The notes under the pieces were generated by a model. That model ran no database searches, was not told the origin of the DNA, and saw only the letters and a program-made list of their open reading frames with translations. A stretch of DNA of 30,870 bases from Chara braunii (lineage: Eukaryota > Streptophyta > Charophyceae > Charales > Characeae). The stretch lies in assembly GCA_003427395.1 (NCBI GenBank), contig BFEA01000691.1, forward strand, positions 281,943 through 312,812, in the 5' to 3' direction. Shown one piece after another: positions 1-10,440 of the stretch; position 1 is the stretch's first letter; each line of letters begins with the position of its first letter. The position numbers were made by a program, and so were the translations under genes.

Positions 1-80
<80 letters not shown>
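1..80. repeat. (CT)40 microsatellite at the window edge
   Basis: Eighty uninterrupted bases of CT dinucleotide run from the first base. A pure microsatellite at a sequence end is a usual place for a short-read assembly to stop, so this edge may be an assembly break (inference). CT arrays recur at 10351-10440 and 29661-29965. Confidence 0.95.
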
Positions 81-83
<3 letters not shown>

Positions 84-2226
84 CCCGCCACATGGCGGTT
101 GAGTTCGCGATCTCTAACGAGCTGTGACGTGGCAGCTCGTACTCTCTCTCTCTCTCTTTTTTTCTTTTTTTTTTCCTCGGGCCGCAATCCCTAACGAAGA
201 AGGAAAAGAAGAAGAAGATGATGAATAACAAAAAATCAAATAATAAACAACAAATAAGGAAATGAAGAACAAAAAGAAGAAGAACATGCAAAAAAAAAAA
301 CAAAAAAAAACAGCAAAGTAGAAGAAGAAGAAGAAGAAGAAGAAGAAGAAGAAGAAAATACTTGGTCGCATTGTTCACATCGGTCCTTGCATGAGGCCGC
401 AGGCCGTGTTCCCCTCCTTGGACCGTGATTCCACTGTCGGTGCAAATACCCTTACAAATGTATCCGCCCTGGTTTTTGCAAGTAACAGAAATAAATTTGG
501 ACTCATGATTGGGTGTGCCGCGTGAGCCATGGCCAGTTTTCTTTCCATAGTTGAAAGTGAGTTCAGAGAACTTGTAAAATAAAGAGTGTGTGGGCGAGCA
601 GTTTTGACACGCACCGATCCTTCTTATTGATGTTGCGGAGCCAACAAATTTGCCGACCAACTTTTTGCTTTTGATTCAATTTGATTGAATTAGGACTAAC
701 TTCCAACTGAGTATTTTTTCCTTTGCTTGGTAGGTTTGACCATGATACTCATGCACTCGTGTGAGGTTAGGCTTGACGATGGTGCGACTTTATGTGGTGA
801 ATGGAGTGAGTCGTGGTGTAAAAACATGGATCGGGCCTCCGAGGGGTAGCTGCGGGAGCTTGGTGGCCTTGGTTTTAGCAAGTAGGCCAAGGTGTGGCCT
901 TGGTGCATGTCGGTAGGGCTAAGCATCACGCAACATCCACTTATATCGATTTGTGCAACTGCTAATGTCAGTCTCGGGCCTATTACTATTGGTTACGGTG
1001 TTAGACTTTTGATTTGGATGTGTGGGGATCAAGGCCAGCGGCCGTCTATTAGGGTCTGGTAGAGCTATCCCGCTCGGTTTTCTTTTAAGTCCCCGTCCGT
1101 GTTGTGGGCCAATTGACGGGGCTAAGAGGGGTGTCATGGTCCCCCTACCCTCGAGTCCTCGATTACGCCCCAAGATTTTCCTTATTATTGTTATTATTTA
1201 TTTTTAGTTTCTTTTTATTTAAGGTCCCGCTTTGAGGACCGCCGGACCTGTACCGATGTTGGTGTCAGGGACGGCCATGCGACCAACAAACCTTACTCGG
1301 TTGGTATACCCCTATACTGTTGAAAACAGACTACTTCGAATTCTACGGGAAGCAGATGAGTAAAATTTTGCATTTGTGATACTACCCGTGGTTGGTCGTC
1401 CAATGGTGAGATCTCAGGCTGTGGTCCTTTGCCTGGGTCCTTTAGGACATCCGTTAAAATTGAAAAAATGCAGAGAAGATTTGTGTGACCATGCAAACGT
1501 GGCCATAGGGCGGTCGTGGAACGTTAAGATCGAATGGGTGCAACATCCTTATAGGCAGGTATATATAGTGGGTACTAGGGCACGCGTGTGGCGAGATATG
1601 AGCAGAAACCTGCTACTGTGAGTATGCCGCCGACCATCGTTCTTATGCGTCCGATATATCCCGTCTTCGGACGTATATATGCTAGGAAGCTGACCGGATG
1701 TCTTCATGGCCTGAGTTATTAGCATCGGGGGTCGAGTTACGAGTGGGAGTTTTCTTTTTTACTACTCGCCTTTTCTACATACCGCTTATTGAAGCTACGA
1801 GGAGATGAGCTGCTTTGTTTTTTGGAGGGGATCGCTGGAGAGGGTTGATGTCAACGTAACAAAGGAATTGACGACGGAAGAGGGGTGAACATGGACCCGG
1901 TTTCATGCAGTTACGTTTGTTAATGAGGGCGACGGAGACAATAGATAAGGGATATATAGAAGAAGTAAGAGATTAATATGTTGCTCGATTCCTAGGAATG
2001 AAATCGAGCAAAGTAAAGTCGTAAGAAGGGGTTTTTCACGAAGGCGAAACGAATTATAATGTTAGTTTTTAATGTTAGTGGGCAAATGTTAAGATGCAGC
2101 AGAAAGGGGTTAAGCCCGAATGCGATGACTATGGTATGGGTACTATGGGAGGTTGACGAGGAGTAACAGACGAGTAAAGGAATAAGGGATAAGAGGGGAG
2201 CGAAAACACTTACCAACATAGAATTC
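81..2226. other. No gene recognised; low-complexity left flank
   Basis: This stretch starts with CT- and T-rich sequence (142-175) and A-rich sequence with a GAA array, then becomes mixed sequence. Open frames are short and do not resemble a known family. A frame at 1376-1621 (plus, 81 codons) is the longest in unbiased sequence, but it shows no motif. I see no repeat boundary or RNA gene here. Confidence 0.5.
321..355. repeat. (GAA)n microsatellite
   Basis: About twelve GAA triplets lie in an A-rich tract. In the reverse direction they read TTC, which creates artificial poly-Ser and poly-Phe frames. Confidence 0.9.
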
Positions 2227-2234
2227 GTGAAAAC

Positions 2235-2518
2235 CTAGGCTACCAGAGTGGCCCGGGGTCACTTGCCCGGCCGGGCCAAAAAAAAATAAAATAATAAAAA
2301 TAAAATAAATATTTTTAAATTTTATTTTTTATTTTAAATTTGGTGAAATTTTTTGACGTCACTACGAGGCAAAAGTTGTTCAGTTTATTTTTCTGCATAA
2401 CATAGTTTTTTTAGGGATGTTTTCGATTTTTTTTTTTTTTTTTTTTTTTGCTGGGGCCTTCCCTGGTCCTTGCACGGGCTGGCCACCGGGGACCCGGGCG
2501 GCCCGGCTGGTAGCCTAG
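2235..2518 (+). mobile_element. TIR element A (MITE, 284 bp, 8-bp TSD)
   Basis: The two ends are inverted copies of CTAGGCTACCAG (12 bp exact), each followed inward by a GC-rich CCCGGG-type segment. The element is flanked by a perfect 8-bp direct repeat, GTGAAAAC, at 2227-2234 and 2519-2526. The interior is AT-rich, has a T run near 2430-2450 and carries no coding capacity. An 8-bp target duplication is typical of the hAT superfamily, and P or Merlin elements are alternatives. Elements B and C have the same termini and interior, so this is a family and not a chance hairpin. It is non-autonomous; no transposase of this family was recognised in the window. Confidence 0.88.
2366..2405 (+). repeat. 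Shared 40-bp core motif, copy 1 (in element A)
   Basis: The segment reads GAGGCAAAAGTTGTTCAGTT, then a T-rich link, then CTGCATAACATAG. Related copies lie at 2981-3016, 11083-11122 (inverted), 11299-11338 and 13927-13965. The last is inside an element with different termini (F). Confidence 0.8.
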
Positions 2519-2522
2519 GTGA

Positions 2523-2550
2523 AAACCCAACAAAAAAAAATGTTGGGTTT
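2523..2550. repeat. Perfect hairpin beside element A
   Basis: AAACCCAACA and TGTTGGGTTT form a 10-bp inverted repeat around an A8 loop. With element A and one target copy removed, the left arm extends into the pre-insertion sequence and resembles an inverted copy near 3387-3408. It is probably part of an older inverted-repeat element and not a terminator. Confidence 0.6.
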
Positions 2551-2980
2551 GAACGAAATTTATTTAGGATTTTGAGAGTACGTTTTCTAGGCCTTCTACA
2601 AGAGCAAGATTCTTTGCGATGTTAAAAAAACACAAAAAAAGAACAAAAAAATATTTTTTGAGAACCACTGGAAGTGGCGAGAAAAAAAACAAAATTTTTC
2701 ACAGTAAATCATTACTAGGCGGAGCATCATATATTTATAAATTCAAATATTCATGTTTCTATTATCTCAAAGATCATGTTTATAGTCCTATAAGTTGTGT
2801 ATCACGACGAACATGTTTGAGGGTTTGGTGAACGTGCGAACGTGTTATCTTGTTTATTAATACGTTTGCCATAACATATTCTTCCTTTTTTAAAGTTTTT
2901 TTAATATTATTTTTATTTTATTATTTTTTAATTTTTTATTTTTAACTTTCGTTTGACTAGGAATTTCAAGATGTGTCTAA

Positions 2981-3016
2981 GACAAAAGTTGTTTGTGCTA
3001 TTATTTTGCGTAACAT
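2981..3016 (+). repeat. Shared core motif, copy 2 (diverged)
   Basis: GACAAAAGTTGTTTGTGCTA is followed by ATTTTGCGTAACAT and a T run. It matches the core in elements A, B, C and F but lies outside any element bounded by CTAGGCTACC ends. Confidence 0.6.
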
Positions 3017-3684
3017 TTTTTTTTTTGAGAAATATTTTATTGTTAATTTAAAAATTGCTATATTATGTCTATAAATGTTAAAAACGACATATAGTCATAT
3101 ATGCCAGAATTCACTAAAACTGTTTTTTTTACAACTTTTGAGTTTGTTTTATTGGAGCTCTGCTTTTCTGGAAGTCTATTGAGAATGACTTATAGTCCTA
3201 TAACTTGAACAAGATTTTTGTAAGAACGAGTTTTCCTCCACATCTTAAGGATCGCTCGACTGTTTGCCTGATTTTTTCCTTGTCTCTTGGAAAGTGATCA
3301 AAAATGTGTTTTTTTTTTTAATCATAAATAAAAGTTTGACCTCTACTTTTTCACTCTATACAAAATATTGGGTTTTAGGGTTTTGTTGGGTTTTCACGAA
3401 TCTTGTGTTTTACCATCGAAGATTGGCGTTGCAAGGATAACCAGACGTCGAGTTACGGTGTCAAACTGTGTGCAAATAGGTTAGTGACACATTTTTTCAT
3501 GTTCTATCGGAATATTCATTCTCATTTTGCACATTTGGTGCGTATCGGAGAGCCAACCATAATTACTTACGTCGTGACTATCTTCATTGCTTGATCGTAG
3601 TCGTCCTGTTCGTCGGAGTTCAGTTGGCAGTGTCTGTGGTCGTCGCCTCCGACCACGTGGTGTTCGGGCCTAAAATAATTCATG

Positions 3685-3783
3685 AAAGTCGCGGCCACAC
3701 CCAACCGCGGCCGGAGCCGCGGCGACCGTGTTCACGGTCACCCTCCGAGTTTGACGCGGTGGCCGCGGCCGCGGGTGATACAT
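3685..3783. repeat. GC-rich relic resembling the terminus of element F
   Basis: This short tract is made of CGCGGCC-type words in otherwise AT-rich sequence. Its right edge, GCGGCCGCGGGTGATACATAG, mirrors the right edge of element F, GCGGCCGCGGGGGATTCATAG, allowing two substitutions. It also contains a small hairpin, GACCGTG/CACGGTC. It is probably a solo terminus or a deleted copy of the same family. Confidence 0.45.
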
Positions 3784-4289
3784 AGGTGATATAGGTCGAA
3801 CCGAGAGGCTAAGTTGATGTATCGGGTTGCATGATTAAGCGATACGGATCACGACAATGCATCTCTTCATGCTCCAACAAAAAGTTGTTCTCATTTCACG
3901 TATTTTAGCGAGTAAAGGACCAAGGTCGTGGCAACATACATAATCATCTTGATCGTATACTCTACTATCGTGTTCTGGTCTGCAAGGGTGGTCACTTCCG
4001 TTCCGCTCACGGTCGCCATCTTCACTTCGGTGTTGTAGCTCATGCTCGTCGTCGAGGTCCTATTGCTGGTTGGGTTGTTTTGCCCCGGACATCACTATCC
4101 CTGCGCTCACCTTTTGCGTCTCGTCGTTTACCTCGGTGTTTGCGCCTACAACTGCTCACACTGTTGATTGCGATGATCATCTTCGTGGAATACAAAGTCA
4201 AGTTTATTGCACCATGACAAGTTATATGCTTCTGGTTGAGGTATGGGCCAGAAACGTTAAGAAGGGGCAAGACCAGTCGTAGTCAGGTT

Positions 4290-4920
4290 TGACAAATTGA
4301 GAGTATTTCAGCTTGCGGTTACAGTTGCTGCAAGTCTTTGACACTTGTAAAACTTTAGATTGCGACAAAACTTCAGTCTGCTGCGACTTATATTAGCGTG
4401 TCCAGCAGCTTACTTATTACTGGTGACGTTATACCAATGTTCCTGGTCGACAACAATCGTGACTTAATTCTCAGGTTACTGCTCCAACATATTACACTAC
4501 AGCCTGTTGCGGGTTCTTCGATGACGATGTTGTTGCGATTTGCCCTCAAGTAATTACTGCGGTGTTAGTCCGCTGGTTATCGTCACCACGATACTGCTGC
4601 TACTGACTGATGCGCGACTTTTGCTGCCACTACTTGGCCTAAGGACTCAAACTACAACTGGTTTGTGGAACTGCTGACGATGGACTCTAAGATTGACATG
4701 ATATTTAGATGTTATTGCTAAGAGACGGTTACCACTACTATTGTGCCTTTGGAGACTACTGTTGCTGCATTGAATTGAAGTTTGTTGTCGTCATTAACGG
4801 TTCAGCTCACCGGGCTAATGCTATTGATGGTTGCGCAAAGAATTGCTATCGCCGCTGAGTTTAGCTACTACGACTACTAGTCGTTCTCCATTGCAGTTGT
4901 TGAGCCTTATTGCTGTTACC
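4290..4920. repeat. Triplet-biased low-complexity tract
   Basis: TTG, CTG, ACT and GAC triplets (for example GCTGCTACTGACTGATG) recur irregularly over about 600 bp, with no exact tandem unit and no long open frame. It may be a heavily decayed trinucleotide repeat or an old coding repeat. I cannot assign it. Confidence 0.3.
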
Positions 4921-5905
4921 GCATAATTATTTTTGGTTGTTGGGGTTGCTTTGCATTCAACCGCCGCGCTTTTTCGAAGCCATTGTTGAGCAGATTTTTG
5001 TTTTCATTTACTGTGTTTGCCGAGGTGATGCTAACGCTTATCACAATACGAATTTGAATAGAATACAGGAGGGTATGCTCTATTCAAACGCAACTATTTG
5101 AGGTTGCGTAGATGTGATTTAATCAAGGGGTCCTGGGAACGATATTAATATATGAGGGAGTAAACACGCTTTGCACAAGGGACATTGTTGCGACCGGGAA
5201 GGTTGTCAGAGCGTCGTTGCTCTGCGTATTGACAATGAGTTGATCACCTTACTGCATTTCTGGCCACCATTGCGGGACCCTCAGGCGACAGAAGGTTTTA
5301 AGGCTCTCTCACGCGAGTCTGAGCGCACCTCCCTTGTATTTGAGCGACTAAACCTTTCTCTTTCTCTGATTCTCATTCTCAGTCTAGTCTATTGGTTCGG
5401 AGAGGAAGGTGGCATGTGGGATTAAAAACCCGTAACCTGAGAGGTTCGCCCTACCGATTGTGGAAGCCCTGCCGGGACCTCGACGAGGTTATGGAGGCAA
5501 TGATACTTCAAGTATAACTTTCATTTTCCTATGTGTAATTGTTGAAGTCCCTATTTCTACTAAATCTCTCTAGGCTGAGTGATATGTATGCATGCGTCCT
5601 TATCGATTTTTGCTTCTTGTTCACGATGTAATCCAGATTAAGTAAAGGAAGCATATTGGTGAAGATCGTCAATTATTTTTTGTTGTATAAATTCAGGCAA
5701 ACAAGGAGGACTGGGAGAAGGTGGAAGGAAGGTGGTTTTGCATGCGTTTGGTTGGGTCTTAAAGGATCAGACATTGTTTCTAAGATGAATGGTCTGATCG
5801 CTTTGTTTTGTTGTGTGTTTTGAAGGACCAAGCATTGTTTCTAAGATGAATGACTTGACCGCTATTTTTATTTGACTTATTTTTTCCACAACCATGTATT
5901 GTTTC

Positions 5906-6282
5906 CTGTGTAGCATCACGTTCGGGCTCGGTGAACCCGAACACTTGGTACCGAGCCCGAACGTGGACCAAAATCGACCGAGCACGAACATTTTTTTATT
6001 TATTTATTGTTTCAATTTTTTTTTAACATATATAGGGGTTGGGGGAACCTGGGGGCATTGCTCACCACTCTTGAACATATACACACACATACACGCACAC
6101 ACACCACACACGGGCATACATACATAACCCCCCTGCACCCTATACACCACACACACATCAGGACGCTTTCGGTAGCCCCCTGATTTACGCTCGGCCGAAC
6201 ACGTTCCGTTCGCGCTCGGCCGAGTGTCCGAACATGTTCGACTGCTCGATGGGGCGCCGAACATGTTCGGTGTGCTACGCAG
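5906..6282. mobile_element. TIR element D (377 bp) inserted in a satellite unit
   Basis: The left end CTGTGTAGCATCAC pairs with the reverse complement of the right end, CTGCGTAGCACACC. The flanking octamers ATTGTTTC (5898-5905) and ATAGTTTA (6283-6290) match at 6 of 8 positions, consistent with an aged 8-bp duplication. Excising D rejoins the flanks into TATTGTTTATAAGATGAATG, which is the local satellite consensus, and this supports the boundaries independently. Subterminal sequence is rich in CGAACA/TGTTCG words and includes a 16-bp hairpin stem. The centre is CA-rich. There is no coding capacity. Confidence 0.65.
5917..5965. repeat. 16-bp perfect hairpin stem in element D
   Basis: CACGTTCGGGCTCGGT at 5917-5932 is the exact reverse complement of 5950-5965, with a loop of about 17 bases. 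It is a subterminal structure of element D. Related TTCGGG/CCCGAA words recur at 6190-6270 and 6805-6840. Confidence 0.85.
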
Positions 6283-6792
6283 ATAGTTTATAAGATGAAT
6301 GGTTTGGTTATTGTTTCTTTGGGGTTTTTGACTACTTGAACTCTCAGGGTCAGACATTGTTTTTAAGTTGAATTATTTGACTGCTATTTATTTTTTTGTG
6401 GTCTTTTAATGGTCAGGGTACTCTATGTTCTTTGATACTAAGAAAAGGGTTGAACATTGTTTCTTAGATGAATGACTCAACTCTTTGGATGTTTCTTTGG
6501 ACGAAGGTTGAGGCCAAAAGACTACGCATTATTTCTAGGATAAATGGTTTAGTCTGATGCCAGACACACTTAATGTGAAATGAAAATAAAACCCAGAGTC
6601 TCTATATTTTTACTTTTAATACATGCATTTATGTGAATAAGGTTAGTCAGACATGGTTTCGAAGATGAATGGTGTGATTGTAGCTTGGTCACAAACAAGA
6701 TAGTATAATTAAGATTTATAACTAAAGGTAACTTGAACCGACTGATAATTGTTTATAAGACTTAGTCCTACACTCCCTTTGAATATTGAACC

Positions 6793-7532
6793 CAGGGTAA
6801 CCGGCGTTCGGGACGGGCCGAACACCCGAACCCGAACGCCCAAACGTATGGGACCCCTTGGGAATTCGTTCGAACACATAAAAAAAAAAGAAAAAAAAGT
6901 CATCAAACAAATCTGAAAAAAAGATATGTTGTGGAGAAATATAAATTAAACAAGATTTGCCTAAGCATTACATCCGAATTCCTTTCCAAATTTGAAATAA
7001 AAATAAAATATGAAAAACAAATACTAATAATAAAAATAAATAAAAATAAAAAAAAAATTAAATTTAGTGAGTGCGAGAGCATGTTTTCGACACCGCCATC
7101 TTTGACGATTTTTTTATTTTTTTTTTAACAAAGCTAAATGCACTGAAAATTTGAAGATGTGTACTTCACATAATATAAAACCCAATATAAAAGTTTCAAA
7201 AAATAATAAAGTTGTTTAGACCCCGAACTAAAGTGAAAACAAAAAGTAAAGAGTGAAAAAATACGTGGGCGAGCACGTTTTGACACCGCCATCTTTGGCA
7301 ATTTTTAATTCTTATTTGGCTTAGCCAAATAATTTGAAACTTTACAGGCATATACTTCACGTCATAGAGAACTCACAAAAAAAAAACAGAAAAAAATAAT
7401 TATTTTTAGGCCCCGAAATAATTTTTGGCGGGGGTCGAACGCCGTCAGGTTCGGACCCCGTACGGGACCGCGAACTCTCGTACGTACGGAGGTCTGCCAG
7501 GGGACCTCCGTATGTACGGGATGGTGACCCTG
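6793..7532. mobile_element. Possible TIR element E (740 bp, CAGGGT ends)
   Basis: The left end CAGGGTAACC and the reverse complement of the right end CAGGGTCACC match at 9 of 10 positions, and CAGGGT-type ends are common in hAT elements. Both subterminal regions are GC-rich with CGAAC/GTTCG and GTACGTACG words, while the interior is AT-rich. A matching octamer outside the ends is not visible; the right flank is a TA microsatellite, which hides it. The boundary call is therefore tentative. It contains a two-unit direct repeat. Confidence 0.4.
7071..7420 (+). repeat. Two-unit direct repeat, period 193 bp
   Basis: GACACCGCCATCTTTG occurs at 7089 and 7282 with similar surroundings (GCGAG, then CATG or CACG, before it; AT-rich sequence and a GACCCCGAA/GGCCCCGAAA word after it). 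A weaker third relative, GTGGGCGAGCAGTTTTGACAC, is at about 587-608. The units are diverged, so this is an old duplication inside element E. Confidence 0.6.
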
Positions 7533-7551
7533 TATATATATATATATATAT
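7533..7551. repeat. (TA)n microsatellite
   Basis: Nineteen bases of alternating TA abut the right end of element E. They may include its target site. Confidence 0.85.
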
Positions 7552-7895
7552 GTATATAAGTTAGCTATTAAAGAGTTCAGGTTTTATTAGATATTGTTTA
7601 TAAGATGAATTGTCTAGTTGCATGCCCAATCAAGAGATAAGTAGTGGTGCAACTTGTTCGTGTATAACTAAGACAAAGGATTGGGCATTGTTTCAAAGAT
7701 TGATAGCCAAGCTGAAAACCTTATGTAAGACACGATAAAAAGTGAATCATCAGAGAGTTCAACAACTAATGTATGTGAAAAAAACTTGGAATTTTAGTGA
7801 GAGACTTGCCTTGGTTGTATGTGTTTGTTTGATTAAAAGTCTAGTCTGAGTTATCTTCTGATAGGTAGTTGCTTTAGATGCTCGCCATGTGCTCG

Positions 7896-8000
7896 AGCTA
7901 TAGGAGTTAGTTCAATTTCTCCATCTTCAGAGCTATAGAAGTTAGTTCAATTTCTCCATCTTCAGAGCTATAGGAGTTAGTTCAATTTCTCCATCTTCAG
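7896..8000 (+). repeat. 35-bp tandem repeat, exactly three units
   Basis: Units are 7896-7930, 7931-7965 and 7966-8000, each starting AGCTATAGGAGTTAG and ending CTCCATCTTCAG. Unit 2 has a single G-to-A change and units 1 and 3 are identical, so the amplification is recent. No reading frame runs through it. Confidence 0.97.
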
Positions 8001-8020
8001 AGTTAAGTTTATTTTTTACA

Positions 8021-8640
8021 TTTGACTTTGTATAAAATTTGAAAAAACACTTTCTTCAAGAGAAGTGTTGTCCAAATTTTTACACATCCAACGAGTTGGT
8101 CAAATTTTTACGTAATATACAAAGTTCAACTTTTGTCGGAGTTTTATATCAGACTTCGTAGAAATATAAGAAGCATATTTTTTTAAAAGGGAGTGTTGCC
8201 CAAATTTCTGCTAAATCAGGGAGTTATACAAAATTTTGATTTCGTACTGTTCGAATTATGTTTAAAATTTATATTTAGCTTTGTAGAAATTTTGGAAAGG
8301 CACTTCGCTCAGAGAAGTGTTGCAAAAATTTTTACAAAACTAAAAAGTTAGTTAAATTTTGTCTTAACGAAGTTTAAATTTCAACTTTGAGTTCATATCT
8401 GGCTTAATGTAAATTTGAAGAACCTACTTTTCTAAAAAATGTGTTGTCCAATTGTTAACTAAATCAGAGAGTCAGACGAAATTTAACTCTGTACGGTCAA
8501 AAGTCGCTCTTTGCGACGTTCTTTGGTCTTGTATCTAACTAAATGTAAATTATGAAAAAATATTTTCTCTGGAGGGAGTGTTGCTGAAATTTTTGTAGTT
8601 TCGAGGAAGCTATATTATATTTTGGAAGGAAAAACTTTGA
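8021..8640 (+). repeat. Diverged tandem array, ~125-bp unit, about five copies
   Basis: An ordered set of words recurs: GACTTTGTATAAATTTGAA, then CACTTTCT..AGAGAAGTGTTG, then CAAATTTTTAC, then GAGTT.GTCAAATTTT, then TTCAACTTTTG. Unit starts are near 8024, 8151, 8276, 8401 and 8536, giving spacings of about 125-135 bp. The copies are strongly diverged but the word order is kept. It is AT-rich and non-coding, like a degenerate plant satellite. Confidence 0.65.
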
Positions 8641-10348
8641 CGATTCATCTTGTATAAGGAAGATGCTGTCAATTTTTTTTTGACCTCGGATATCATACAA
8701 AGTTAAGTTTAGACATAGTTTTATGAGAAATTGGAGTGGGATGTGTTATGACTAATCATCATATGAGGGTTTAATTTTCATTCACTTAAGTGTAACTTTG
8801 GAAATTAACTTGTGTTATGTAACATGTCTTCTTTGGTTATTTTGATTCAAGATGGGACTAGTTTCAACTCGATCCTACGAGGATCATCTTCTGTTATTGT
8901 TTTATAACAGGTCGGTTTTCGACTCAACTATGAACACATTCTCGGTACTTAACCTAAGGCTTTAGCCCCTGTGGGCTTAAATGTTTCCTTGAGTTTTTAC
9001 CCGGGCTTTTGTTAAATGGTCATTTAAAAAAGACCAAGTGTTTTTTTTTTGAAGGTTGGATAAAGGGTGGGGCTTGTGTGGGTAAGGCAAATGGTATGAG
9101 TGTAGAGAGTGATTGAAGTTAACCTCATATAGTGAGTGGTCTATCGATGTTGAATCTTTGGTGTGATTGTGAAATTTGATATGTTTTGCGAGTTGAAGTT
9201 AGGATTGACGTTGTCTGCGATCATGTGAGTATTTTGAAGGGAGTCACACTGTGATTGTGAGAGTGATCGCCTCGTGTCATATAGAACTGTTATAATTACA
9301 ACTGGTATATCCGAGCGGTTTATTTTGATCATGTGTGAGGATCGAGGGGATTTGCACTGAGGCCAAGGGGAAATACCTTTTTATTTATTTTTTACTTTTT
9401 TTATGGTTGGACGTTAAGGTTCGTGGTGACTCTCAAAGTCAAACCCCTTGACTTGTTTCGAGGCCTCCAATGATGGAACCCGTTCCTAGCGTTAGGGACT
9501 GAAATGCGCTTGGCCGCCACAAAGAGTCGAAGCCCGCCTACCACTCACCCGAGCAGTGTGCAGAAGAGGGTAGGTCTTGCAATCACACTTGCAATTGTCT
9601 AGCGCTGAGGGATTAACCCTTCATGACGTGTGTCAGCCAACACTTGAGTGTGGACGACGAACCTCAAAATGATTGAGGTTGATATTGTTATGAGTACCAC
9701 ATAGTACGTTATCCTCGCGATTGCTTGCGTATTCATGCATGAACGACATGACAAAGCCTACGCGTCGCGTTATTTATTCAGTTATATCGCACATGACACT
9801 CTTTTATTTTCTCGTCAAAAGGTTATGTGTCCGATGCAAAAAGGGGTTAAGTGCAATTTATGTACGAAGTCTGATTTATTTTTGTGAAGTGTATCGCGTG
9901 GTTAGTTGAACCGACCTAGTTGATCGTCGTAGAGCCGCGCTTGGGAGATCAACCCCCAGAGCGTAGGTTCGTGTAGAAGTCTGATTAAGGCGTTTAACCA
10001 CACATACCCCTTATGCTACAACGTACAAGAAACGCCCTCGGCTGGACCACCTCTATAACTGCACTCGAGCAACTTTCATACGTGGTTTGGTAGCTCGACG
10101 GGGATACGCCTATCCAAGGGTGGTTACAGCCCCTTGGGCAGAGGTAAGGTTGTGCCTCGTGTGACCCCTATCCTGTCGTGGGTGTTTGCTAAAGGTGCAG
10201 TTGGCGCACTTGGTTGGAGTGGCGAAAGCTCCACTCCGAAGAAGTCCTGCAAAATCCTGCGTGACGTGGCCGAGAGGGTCTCCCTTGAGGGACTGATGCG
10301 TTGGACAACATGACCGTGGCCGCGGAGTGGCATGTGGCAAATGCCCAA

Positions 10349-10350
<2 letters not shown>
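8641..10350. other. No gene recognised
   Basis: The sequence is AT-rich to about 9400 and more balanced after that. Only short frames occur, the longest about 76 codons near 10110-10340 (minus), and none resembles a known protein. I found no clear tandem or inverted repeat. Confidence 0.5.
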
Positions 10351-10403
<53 letters not shown>

Positions 10404-10440
10404 ACTCTCTCTCTCTCTCTCTACCCCCTCATCCTCTCTC
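10351..10440. repeat. CT-rich microsatellite
   Basis: CT dinucleotides with small interruptions (GAGA near 10401, CCCCCTCAT near 10424). Apparent long Leu/Ser frames across it come from the repeat. Confidence 0.93.

Larger units (their letters stand above)
2221..3408. mobile_element. Possible older inverted-repeat element hosting element A
   Basis: After subtracting A and one target copy, the left sequence reads ATTCGTGAAAACCCAACA and the right end (about 3387-3408) contains its reverse complement. The interior of about 900 bp is AT-rich and includes one copy of the 40-bp core. No target duplication was found outside the repeats. It could be a third TIR family that A inserted into, but the boundaries are uncertain. 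Confidence 0.35.
3409..5771. other. No gene recognised
   Basis: Mixed sequence with only short unrelated frames. Two local oddities are annotated separately: a GC-rich relic at 3685-3783 and a triplet-biased tract at 4290-4920. I see no promoter, RNA gene or repeat boundary that I would defend. Confidence 0.5.
5772..7706 (+). repeat. Decayed short-unit satellite, at least nine copies
   Basis: A word close to CATTGTTTCTAAGATGAATG recurs in one orientation at 5772, 5833, 5896 (split by element D), 6355, 6455, 6527, 6652, 7592 and 7686. Copies are usually preceded by GGNTCAGA-like and followed by TCTGATCGCTATTT-like sequence, giving a conserved block of about 45 bp. The first spacings are 61 and 64 bp and later ones are wider. 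This fits an old tandem array with a unit near 60 bp, broken by indels and by insertions D and E. No coding role is apparent. Confidence 0.7.

Noticed and set aside
3365-3400. Telomere-like GGGTTTTAGGGTTTTG
   Set aside because: There are fewer than two degenerate units, so it is not an interstitial telomere. A CCCCTAACCCCTAAA word near 28406 is rejected for the same reason.
7896-8000. Possible CRISPR-like array
   Set aside because: The three 35-bp units are contiguous, with no unique spacers, and the context is a eukaryotic repeat region.
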